From positions 1 through 7,428 of the forward strand of contig JAGQNU010000001.1 of NCBI GenBank assembly GCA_020427905.1: a stretch of DNA of 7,428 nt, in the 5' to 3' direction. Positions 1 through 5,718 of this stretch are shown piece by piece. Every line of letters starts with the position of its first letter. Position 1 is the first letter of the stretch. The notes under the pieces were generated by a model. The model was given only the letters and a program-made list of their open reading frames with translations, was not told the origin of the DNA and ran no database searches. The position numbers were made by a program, and so were the translations under genes. This stretch comes from Candidatus Saccharimonadota bacterium. GTDB taxonomy: Bacteria; Patescibacteriota; Saccharimonadia; Saccharimonadales; UBA7683.

Positions 1-22
1 TACACTAACATAAGGATACGTA

Positions 23-586
23 ATGAAGAACGTCATATTATACGGCGGTGCATTTAACCCACCGACCAATGCACACAAAGCAATCCTTGAAGCTTGCATA
101 ACGTATGCAACAGAAGTAGACGGAGAGGTGTGGGTTATGCCGAGTGGTAATCGGTTTGATAAAGCGATTCCAACGCCAATCGATAAACGCCTCAGCCTCA
201 TTGAGGCGTTTATTCAGAGCGTCAATAGTGGCTCAACTCGTGTAAAAATTGAGGATTTTGAGCTACGCTCATCACGGCGCACGCAGACGTTTGAGACCTA
301 CACTGTCTTGCAGCGAATGTACCCTGAGATACGACAAACATGGGTATTTGGCAGCGACTCAATACTTACCATGAAGCGCTGGGAGAACGGTGAGCGGCTC
401 TTTGATGAGCTTAAGATGATTGTTATCGAGCGAGCAGGCAGCGTTGTTGTAGACATGCCACCAAACGCTCAAGTTATACCCGTGGATACACAGGAGGTAA
501 GCTCAACAATGGTTCGTGAGCATATTTCAGAAGCACTTGATTTTAGTCACCTAGTGCCCCCAGAGGTACATCAATTACTGACCTAG
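23..586 (+). CDS. nadD: nicotinate-nucleotide adenylyltransferase-like protein (NadD family)
   Basis: This 187-aa protein is a cytoplasmic HIGH-superfamily nucleotidyltransferase. NadD transfers AMP from ATP to nicotinate mononucleotide, the penultimate step of NAD synthesis. The ATP-binding signature GGAFNPPTNAH is at residues 8-18; the family norm is GG-F-P-HxGH, so the first His is Thr and the Gly is Ala here. FGSDS (109-113) followed by W120 matches the NadD substrate loop, and SSTMVR (160-165) is the conserved ISSTxxR motif near the C terminus, followed by a VPPEV end typical of the family. The length fits NadD (about 190-210 aa). An AAGGA ribosome site at 12-16, 6 nt before the ATG, supports the start. 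The gene ends in a TAG that overlaps the convergent membrane gene. The enzyme class is clear; exact substrate (nicotinate versus nicotinamide mononucleotide) is inferred from family resemblance. Confidence 0.85.
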   Translation: MKNVILYGGAFNPPTNAHKAILEACITYATEVDGEVWVMPSGNRFDKAIPTPIDKRLSLIEAFIQSVNSGSTRVKIEDFELRSSRRTQTFETYTVLQRMYPEIRQTWVFGSDSILTMKRWENGERLFDELKMIVIERAGSVVVDMPPNAQVIPVDTQEVSSTMVREHISEALDFSHLVPPEVHQLLT

Positions 587-960
587 TTCTGCTTAAGAAC
601 AGTGAGTTGTTCTCGATATGTGTCTTCAGCACGTGATACTTGGCTTGAACTGACTGCAGAAACAACTGACAGTATGCTGATGAGCACTAGTAACGTGAGC
701 CCGATACGACTCAACTCATCAGACGCATCGCGTCTTAAGCCTATTAGCCCCGCGACCAGACTGATTATCCAGATGACGCCATACGTCACAAAAGAGGTAA
801 CGAGAATCGGGCGCAAGTAGGCAAGGCCGGCGGTTATATCGACACCATCAGGATTGTTTGATTTGAGATACCACGTAACCAGCCCGCCAAACACAAGTGA
901 CGCTGGTAAAACGAGGCCAGCTGCAATTATAGAAATCTTGCCAAATTTATTTACAATCAT
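583..960 (-). CDS. small three-helix integral membrane protein, function unknown
   Basis: I do not recognise this 125-aa protein. Three hydrophobic stretches (about residues 9-32, 51-75 and 86-104) look like transmembrane helices. Positive charges at K5, K8, R76, R77 and R85 and the positive-inside rule suggest a cytoplasmic N terminus, an external loop at about 33-50, a short charged cytoplasmic loop DASDEL-rich at 76-85, and an external Ser-rich C-terminal tail. No catalytic motif is visible. The start is supported by AAAGGAG on the minus strand (970-976), 9 nt before the ATG, and by an extended -10 just upstream that would give a leader of only about 15 nt. Its stop codon overlaps that of the convergent nadD. 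It could be a member of the small uncharacterised membrane protein families common in reduced genomes. Confidence 0.7.
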   Translation of the reverse strand: MIVNKFGKISIIAAGLVLPASLVFGGLVTWYLKSNNPDGVDITAGLAYLRPILVTSFVTYGVIWIISLVAGLIGLRRDASDELSRIGLTLLVLISILSVVSAVSSSQVSRAEDTYREQLTVLKQN

Positions 961-969
961 ACGCTATAA

Positions 970-991
970 CTCCTTTGCAACTACTATAGCA
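970..991 (-). promoter_or_regulatory. extended -10 promoter and ribosome binding site of the membrane protein gene
   Basis: On the minus strand TGC-TATAGT (983-991) matches an extended -10 (TGN-TATAAT). No -35 is evident at the normal distance. The predicted start of transcription falls near 976, directly at the AAAGGAG ribosome site (970-976). The -10 is also the left arm of an inverted repeat shared with the divergent tRNA promoter. It is a prediction from sequence only. Confidence 0.5.
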
Positions 992-1012
992 TCCAACAGA
1001 TGATGCTATACT
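983..1012. repeat. imperfect inverted repeat overlapping two divergent -10 elements
   Basis: ACTATAGCAT (983-992) and ATGCTATACT (1003-1012) are complementary at 9 of 10 positions around a 10-nt spacer. Read outward, each arm contains TGC-TATA(G/C)T, an extended -10 for the leftward and rightward transcripts respectively. The symmetry may simply reflect two similar promoters back to back, or it may form an operator for one dimeric regulator. Confidence 0.6.
1004..1012 (+). promoter_or_regulatory. extended -10 promoter of tRNA-Ala and probably the murF-ddl-aminotransferase operon
   Basis: TGC-TATACT fits an extended -10 closely. Transcription would start near 1019, about 9 nt before the mature tRNA 5' end at 1028. 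No clear -35 is found 16-18 nt upstream. As no terminator or other promoter lies between the tRNA and the ATG at 1114, it probably also drives the downstream cell-wall genes. Confidence 0.55.
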
Positions 1013-1027
1013 ATATGAGCGGTTTAC

Positions 1028-1104
1028 GGGGCTATAGCTCAGTTGGCTAGAGCGCTTCGCTGGCAGCGAAGAGGTCCGCGGTTCGAGTCCGCGTAGCTCC
1101 ACCA
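1028..1104 (+). tRNA. tRNA-Ala, anticodon GGC
   Basis: The cloverleaf folds completely by eye. The acceptor stem GGGGCTA/TAGCTCC pairs 1028-1034 with 1094-1100, including the G3:U70 wobble pair (1030 with 1098) that identifies alanine tRNAs. The D stem GCTC/GAGC is 1037-1040 with 1050-1053. The anticodon stem CTTCG/CGAAG encloses loop CTGGCAG, with anticodon GGC at 1062-1064 reading GCC and GCU. The T stem CGCGG/CCGCG encloses TTCGAGT. The discriminator A and CCA end are encoded (1101-1104). It lies 9 nt upstream of the murF-like gene on the same strand and is probably co-transcribed with it. Confidence 0.98.
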
Positions 1105-1113
1105 TTTGTAATT

Positions 1114-2385
1114 ATGAAGAAGTTGTTTAAATCAATCATCGTATGGGTGCTTTGGCGGCAAGTCGATCGCTTGCGTGCCAAGTACAAGCCAACAGTCATT
1201 GCGGTTGCAGGTAGTATCGGTAAAACTGGTACTAAACGTGCAATTGCTACGGTACTTACTGAGGGTAAAAAAGTGCAGTGGCAGGATGGCAACTATAACG
1301 ACATTGTCAGTGTGCCTCTGATCTTTTTTGGCCAGAAAATGCCTTCACTCCTCAATCCTGTGGGGTGGATTAAAGTTTTAATAAGCAACGAGAGACAGAT
1401 TCACAGCGGGTACCCTTATGAGGTTGTTGTGCTTGAGGTGGGCACTGACTACGAGGGTAATATGGACTTATTTACTCCTCGACTCAAGGTTGATTACGGG
1501 GTATTGACGGCAATCGCAGCGGAACACCTCGTGAACTTTAGCGATATGGAGGCGGTTGCAACCGAGGAACTTAAAATTACTGAGATTGCAAACAAGGTTC
1601 TGGTGAACATTGAAGAGGTTGATGCTCGGTATATGAAACGTATCAATAGCCCGCTTACTTACGGGACTGATGCGAAAGATTGCCATATCTCAGCCGGCAA
1701 GCTCAGCAAAGACTTTAAGCGGCCGGTTGTCTTCACGACAAAAGATCCTTCAATCCGAGCAAGCGTTAAGACGCGTATGATTGGTCAGCAGAATCTTCCA
1801 GGTATGGCTGCAGCGGTACTTTTAGGATCACAGCTAAGACTCTCGCAAAAGCAAATCCAAAAAGGGCTTGAGTTAATACAGCCGTTCGCAGGCCGTATGC
1901 AACTACTGCTTGGGAGAAAACAATCCCTATTGATCGACGATACATACAACGCTAGCCCGGAGGCTGTGAAGGCTGCACTTGATACTCTTTACGAGATTTC
2001 AGCACCACAGAAGATAGCAGTGTTAGGTCAAATGAATGAACTCGGCAAGTTCTCCAAAGAGCTTCATATAGAGGTCGGTACGTATTGCAAGGCAGGTGAG
2101 CTCGATCTGGTAGTAACAATCGGGGCTGACGCCAATGCATATTTAGCAGAAGCTGCAGAGAAGGCTGGCTGCAAGGTTGTGCGCTGCCCATCACCGTACC
2201 ATGCAGCTGATATCATCAAGCCGCTCCTCACAAAAGGGACAGTTGTACTTATCAAGGGTTCACAAAATGGTGTGTTCGCTGAGGAAACTACCAAGCTATT
2301 GCTCCAACGTCCATCTGATGCAAAGCGCCTTGTTCGTCAAGACAAAAAGTGGATAAGTGTTAAAGCAAAGCAGTTCAAAGCATGA
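1114..2385 (+). CDS. murF: MurF-type Mur ligase (UDP-N-acetylmuramoyl-tripeptide:D-Ala-D-Ala ligase), short N terminus
   Basis: MurF uses ATP in the cytoplasm to join D-Ala-D-Ala to the UDP-MurNAc-tripeptide, completing the peptidoglycan stem peptide. In this 423-aa protein the P-loop GSIGKTGTK is at 33-41, GNYND at 59-63, the central-domain EVG at 108-110 and AEHL at 136-139, PFAGRM at 257-262, DDTYNASPEA at 275-284, LGQMNELG at 304-311 and KGS at 381-383. These cover the Mur central ATPase and C-terminal domains. The separate N-terminal UDP-substrate domain of E. coli MurF (about 80-100 residues before the P-loop) is absent; a hydrophobic-basic stretch of about 30 residues replaces it. The lysine usually carbamylated in Mur ligases aligns with Glu152. 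The ATG has no ribosome site and lies 9 nt after the tRNA CCA, and no better in-frame start follows. The next gene, ddl, overlaps by ATGA, which supports the MurF role. Another Mur-type ligase remains possible. Confidence 0.9.
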   Translation: MKKLFKSIIVWVLWRQVDRLRAKYKPTVIAVAGSIGKTGTKRAIATVLTEGKKVQWQDGNYNDIVSVPLIFFGQKMPSLLNPVGWIKVLISNERQIHSGYPYEVVVLEVGTDYEGNMDLFTPRLKVDYGVLTAIAAEHLVNFSDMEAVATEELKITEIANKVLVNIEEVDARYMKRINSPLTYGTDAKDCHISAGKLSKDFKRPVVFTTKDPSIRASVKTRMIGQQNLPGMAAAVLLGSQLRLSQKQIQKGLELIQPFAGRMQLLLGRKQSLLIDDTYNASPEAVKAALDTLYEISAPQKIAVLGQMNELGKFSKELHIEVGTYCKAGELDLVVTIGADANAYLAEAAEKAGCKVVRCPSPYHAADIIKPLLTKGTVVLIKGSQNGVFAEETTKLLLQRPSDAKRLVRQDKKWISVKAKQFKA

Positions 2386-3299
2386 GCAAAACACGCGTAC
2401 TCGTTATTGGTGGCGGGCCATCGCCGGAGCGAGAAATTGCACTTTTATCATCCAAGGCTGTATTTAGTGCGCTCGATGGCGATAAGTACGACAAGGAGTT
2501 TTATGACTGGGATGGAAGTAGTGAGTGGCTAGAGAACAATCTTGCGGAGTTTGATGTGGTGCTCCCAATTTTACACGGGGTTGGCGGTGAAGACGGTACG
2601 GTCCAGGCAATTATAGAGGATGCAGGGGTGGCATATCTCGGTTCTGACGCCAAGACGTCCGCGCTCTGTTTTGATAAAGACAGAACACTCACAAAGCTGC
2701 GTGAGGCGAGTATACAAATACCTGAGGGAGACACTGTAACCTATACTCAGTATAGGGACCATCCACTGGCGAGGGAGCCACACGTACTCAAGCCGTTTAA
2801 AGGTGGTTCGAGTATCGACACATTCATCATCTCAGATGTATTCGAGATCCCGCATGACCAAATCAAAGCTTCATTTGCAAAGTATGAGACGATGCTACTC
2901 GAGGACTATATCGATGGTGTTGAAATAACCGTACCTATTTTGAATGGAGCTACGTTTCCAATTATAGAAATTCAGCCGCCAAAAAATGGGACATTTGATT
3001 ACATCAACAAGTACAACGGAAAGACCCGAGAGCTGTGCCCACCTCAAAATGTGAGTAAAGAACTTCAGAAACAAGCAAATGGTATTGCGATGAATGCATA
3101 TAAAACACTTGGTTGTCGACACTTGGCACGGATCGATATGATTGTTCGTGATGACATCATTTATACGTTAGAGGTAAACACGTTGCCAGGCATGACCTCG
3201 CAAAGCTTGTTCCCCAAATCTTTTGCTTCAATAGGTATTTCATTTCCAGACCTTGTTCAGACTCTTGTAGAATTAGTACAGAAAGGCTCAGATACATGA
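2382..3299 (+). CDS. ddl: D-alanine--D-alanine ligase
   Basis: This 305-aa ATP-grasp enzyme joins two D-alanines using ATP and supplies the dipeptide used by MurF. Seen in the sequence are GGGPSPEREIALLSS near residues 10-24, the active-site loop LHGVGGEDGTVQ, the KPFKGGSS phosphate-binding loop, EDYIDGVEITV, the omega-loop FDYINKYNG, the ARIDM Mg/substrate segment and the C-terminal EVNTLPGMT signature. All key segments of the Ddl family are present, and the length matches (about 300-360 aa). The ATG overlaps the murF TGA as ATGA. No clear Shine-Dalgarno precedes it, so translation probably depends on coupling to murF termination. The next gene overlaps its TGA in the same way. The family includes D-Ala-D-Lac enzymes, but the Tyr in the omega-loop region (FDYINKY) fits D-Ala-D-Ala specificity. 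Confidence 0.97.
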   Translation: MSKTRVLVIGGGPSPEREIALLSSKAVFSALDGDKYDKEFYDWDGSSEWLENNLAEFDVVLPILHGVGGEDGTVQAIIEDAGVAYLGSDAKTSALCFDKDRTLTKLREASIQIPEGDTVTYTQYRDHPLAREPHVLKPFKGGSSIDTFIISDVFEIPHDQIKASFAKYETMLLEDYIDGVEITVPILNGATFPIIEIQPPKNGTFDYINKYNGKTRELCPPQNVSKELQKQANGIAMNAYKTLGCRHLARIDMIVRDDIIYTLEVNTLPGMTSQSLFPKSFASIGISFPDLVQTLVELVQKGSDT

Positions 3300-4606
3300 G
3301 AGTAAATATTGTTCACCCTGGTGCGGGTGAGTTGCAGTACGAGATACGATCAATCGTTGCGTTTGCTCAGGCACTTGAGAAGACCGGTATTGATATAACC
3401 TGGGAGAACATTGGTGATCCGATTGCAAAAGGAGAGGCGGTGCCAGTCTGGATTACCGATATCGTGGCAGATGCTGCTCGTGACTCATTCAGCTACGCGT
3501 ACTCGCCAACTAAGGGCATGAATGAGGCGCGCGAATTTCTCTCCCAGGCGCGCACAGAAGAGACGGGGACAGAGCTCTCACCAGAGAACATTCTCTTCTT
3601 CAACGGCCTCGGTGATGCCATTACCAAAACATATACCTGGCTGAATCCAATCGCACGTGTGCTTGGTCCGAGCCCAGCCTACCCAACACACAGCTCTGTT
3701 GAGGGCGCACATGGTCGCTCACGACACCTTACATATAATCTTGACCCACAGAATAATTGGCAGCCAGACCTCGAGGATATACGCAACAAGATCCAGTACA
3801 ACCCAAATATAACGGCACTACTGGTGATAAACCCTGATAACCCAACAGGGATGGTGTATGACCCTGAGATTCTCAAAGAGTTTGTGAAACTAGCAAAAGA
3901 GTTCAACTTATTTATAATAGCGGATGAGATTTATGCTAACTTAGCGTATCAAGACGCTGAGTTTGTATCACTCGCATCCCTGCTTGATGGTGTCCCGGCA
4001 ATTGTTATGCGTGGTTTAAGCAAGGAGGTGCCGTGGCCAGGCAGCCGTTGTGGGTGGCTCGAGTTTTACAACACAGATGCGGATAAAGCATTTGCAACCT
4101 ATATAACATCACTCGAAGAGGCCAAAATGATCGAGGTGTGCTCGACAACCTTGCCTCAGGTAGTGTTGCCAAAAATACTTGGCGACAGTCGCTATCAACC
4201 GTATATTGTCGAGAGAACAAAGGCTTATCAAAAACGTGGTAAACAAGCTGCCGATACACTCAATCAGATTGATGGTGTGCAGGTGATTGAGCCGAAGGGT
4301 GCATTCTATCTTACTATAAATTTCGACGATCACTTTTTGCAAAAGAGTCGCAATTTGTCTGCTCAGAACCCAGAAGCACAAAAGCTACTAGACCAAAAAC
4401 TGTCTGAGACAGATGAAAGCGAGCTAGACAAAATCTTCTGTTACCAACTGCTTGCACATACCGGTATTTGTACAGTACCTCTCACGAGTGGCTTTAATAG
4501 CTACCGCCCTGGCCTGCGAATGACCTTGCTAGAGTCAGACGAGTCTGTGTACACACATACGCTGGATACTCTACAAAAAGCGTTGTACGATTATGTTACA
4601 TCTTGA
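3296..4606 (+). CDS. PLP-dependent class I/II aminotransferase, AlaA-like
   Basis: This 436-aa fold-type I aminotransferase has the PLP lysine K243 in GLSKEVPWPGSR, NPDNPTG (179-185), ADEIY (209-213) with the Asp that contacts the pyridine nitrogen, and the substrate carboxylate Arg in GLRM (R408). The N-terminal pattern YEIRSIV (15-21) then ENIGDP (37-42) resembles E. coli AlaA (glutamate-pyruvate transaminase), which suggests L-alanine production, but specificity cannot be proved from motifs. About 30 extra, charged residues (roughly 345-378) sit in the C-terminal small domain compared with AlaA from memory. The ATG overlaps the ddl stop as ATGA, with AAAGG at 3282-3286 as a weak ribosome site. 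Its place behind ddl and murF supports a role in alanine supply for the cell wall; other amino acids or a D-specific role cannot be excluded. Confidence 0.9.
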   Translation: MRVNIVHPGAGELQYEIRSIVAFAQALEKTGIDITWENIGDPIAKGEAVPVWITDIVADAARDSFSYAYSPTKGMNEAREFLSQARTEETGTELSPENILFFNGLGDAITKTYTWLNPIARVLGPSPAYPTHSSVEGAHGRSRHLTYNLDPQNNWQPDLEDIRNKIQYNPNITALLVINPDNPTGMVYDPEILKEFVKLAKEFNLFIIADEIYANLAYQDAEFVSLASLLDGVPAIVMRGLSKEVPWPGSRCGWLEFYNTDADKAFATYITSLEEAKMIEVCSTTLPQVVLPKILGDSRYQPYIVERTKAYQKRGKQAADTLNQIDGVQVIEPKGAFYLTINFDDHFLQKSRNLSAQNPEAQKLLDQKLSETDESELDKIFCYQLLAHTGICTVPLTSGFNSYRPGLRMTLLESDESVYTHTLDTLQKALYDYVTS

Positions 4607-4619
4607 GCAATATGTTACA
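4592..4619 (+). repeat. 9-bp direct repeat TATGTTACA upstream of the first WhiB-like gene
   Basis: TATGTTACA occurs at 4592-4600 and again at 4611-4619, start points 19 bp apart, close to two helical turns. A third partial copy, ATGTTAC, occurs inside the gene at 4655-4661. The first copy lies in the final codons of the aminotransferase gene, and the second overlaps the possible -10 at 4613-4621. It may be an operator, possibly for autoregulation, but is short enough to arise by chance. Confidence 0.5.
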
Positions 4620-4621
4620 GT
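4613..4621 (+). promoter_or_regulatory. possible extended -10 for the first WhiB-like gene (leaderless)
   Basis: TGT-TACAGT resembles an extended -10 and lies 8 nt before the ATG at 4630; an alternative -10, TATTAG (4621-4626), lies 6 nt before the second ATG at 4633. There is no ribosome binding site before either ATG. Either would give a leaderless mRNA. Read-through from the aminotransferase gene, only 23 nt upstream with no terminator, is an alternative. Confidence 0.35.
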
Positions 4622-4629
4622 ATTAGTCA

Positions 4630-5652
4630 ATGATGTCCACGGCAGAGCAACGAGATGTTACGGGTGAAACGGCAGTACTCGAAGAGCGAGGTACCGAAGC
4701 GTGCTGTTTTGGCGATCCAACAGCAATGCAGGGCCACTGTAAACTAGCCGAAGCAATACATACATCTGGTAGAAGAACACTCGCTGTTACTATGAGGCTC
4801 ATTATGAGCACGTGCGTGTCACACCTTGACGACGGCGAGACTGTCTCGATTGAGCCAAACGAGGTGTTTGTGCGCATGCCAGACAACACGCGACCAGCAA
4901 CGGCCTCAAAACGTACGCACGAGGCCACAAAAGTTCTCACACAATTTGAGGGGTTTGCGACAGAGGGTGCCTCCCACACGCGTCGTTATGTGTTTGAGCC
5001 AAAGGATTTTTCAGCAAGCTGCACATCACTACGAGGAGATATACCTGAGACGGCACCTCGAGTGCCACAGGATCGTTCAAAGCCTCGTAAACGTGCCGAG
5101 CTACCAACGTCCTATAAAGAGTATGAAGATAACCTTGAACTTCGTCAGCAATTTACTAATGTACTTAACAGGGATTGTGATACTGAGGAATTTGTTCGAG
5201 GCTGTCTCGAGATTCTTGCTGATGAAGAGGCAGTATCTGGCGATGTAAGAACGTATGTAGCGGGTAAGCGCGCAATAAGGCAGGTCATTCAAAAAAACGG
5301 ATATGCAAGAGACCCAGAGTTAACATTACGGGTTGATTTGCTCAGCAAAGCACTCACAGCTGCATTTTATAAACGGAGTCAGGAGCCACACTTTGGTTCG
5401 CATGTTGACACATCCTGGATGAAGCACGCAGCATGTCGCGGGCTTGCGAGTCAGGTCTTTCACCCTGAGGATGGGGTTGGTGTATCCGCAGCAAGCGAAG
5501 TATGTAAACAATGCCCCGTGCGAGAAGACTGCCTAGATTATGCGATTGCGCTTCATATCGACCACGGTGTCTGGGGTGGCACGAGTGAACGAGAACGTCG
5601 GAGAATAGCCAAACGACGTAGACAAGAAGCGCGCAGGGCGGCAGCTAACTGA
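4630..5652 (+). CDS. WhiB-domain regulator with N-terminal winged-helix-like domain (paralogue 1)
   Basis: This 340-aa protein ends in a WhiB-type domain. C269-X22-C292-X2-C295-X5-C301 is the WhiB [4Fe-4S] ligand pattern, preceded by W263, with CPVREDCLDYA around the last three Cys, the family turn GVWGG at 313-317, SERERRRI after it and an Arg/Lys-rich tail (322-336) likely to bind DNA. Classical WhiB proteins are about 80-140 aa, so some 260 extra N-terminal residues are unusual. Residues about 36-124 look like a winged helix: helices, then a probable recognition helix near 94-108 and a beta wing ending in RRYVFEP. A charged helical middle spans about 158-252. Paralogue 2 lies 66 nt downstream with the same order. 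Cys 25, 26 and 37 near the N terminus may be a second metal or redox site. ATG 4630 and 4633 are both possible starts. WhiB function is established in Actinobacteria; regulation here is inferred. Confidence 0.85.
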   Translation: MMSTAEQRDVTGETAVLEERGTEACCFGDPTAMQGHCKLAEAIHTSGRRTLAVTMRLIMSTCVSHLDDGETVSIEPNEVFVRMPDNTRPATASKRTHEATKVLTQFEGFATEGASHTRRYVFEPKDFSASCTSLRGDIPETAPRVPQDRSKPRKRAELPTSYKEYEDNLELRQQFTNVLNRDCDTEEFVRGCLEILADEEAVSGDVRTYVAGKRAIRQVIQKNGYARDPELTLRVDLLSKALTAAFYKRSQEPHFGSHVDTSWMKHAACRGLASQVFHPEDGVGVSAASEVCKQCPVREDCLDYAIALHIDHGVWGGTSERERRRIAKRRRQEARRAAAN

Positions 5653-5658
5653 ATATGC

Positions 5659-5687
5659 TTGCACTCGGACTAGGCCGGATTTACAAT
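5659..5687 (+). promoter_or_regulatory. promoter candidate for the second WhiB-like gene
   Basis: TTGCAC (5659-5664) and TACAAT (5682-5687) are separated by exactly 17 bp, each one or two mismatches from the sigma-70 consensus TTGACA/TATAAT. Transcription would begin near 5694, giving a leader of about 25 nt that contains the GGAGG ribosome site at 5710-5714. It lies entirely in the gap between the two paralogues, so the second can be expressed separately. Confidence 0.55.
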
Positions 5688-5718
5688 CAAGTTACTGAGT
5701 AAAAAACGCGGAGGCATA

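Noticed and set aside
586..613. Hairpin AGAACA/TGTTCT (596-601 with 608-613) after nadD as a terminator
   Set aside because: The stem is only 6 bp, A/T-rich, has no following T run and lies in the coding part of the opposite gene.
1047..1292. Minus-strand open frame beginning opposite the murF 5' end and running through the tRNA
   Set aside because: Its C-terminal part is the antisense translation of tRNA-Ala, a well-known artefact; it also lies opposite a well-supported gene.
4826..5248. Plus-strand 140-aa open frame inside the first WhiB-like gene
   Set aside because: It is Arg/Gln-rich, without domain character, in another frame of a gene with a recognisable domain, and lacks a ribosome site.
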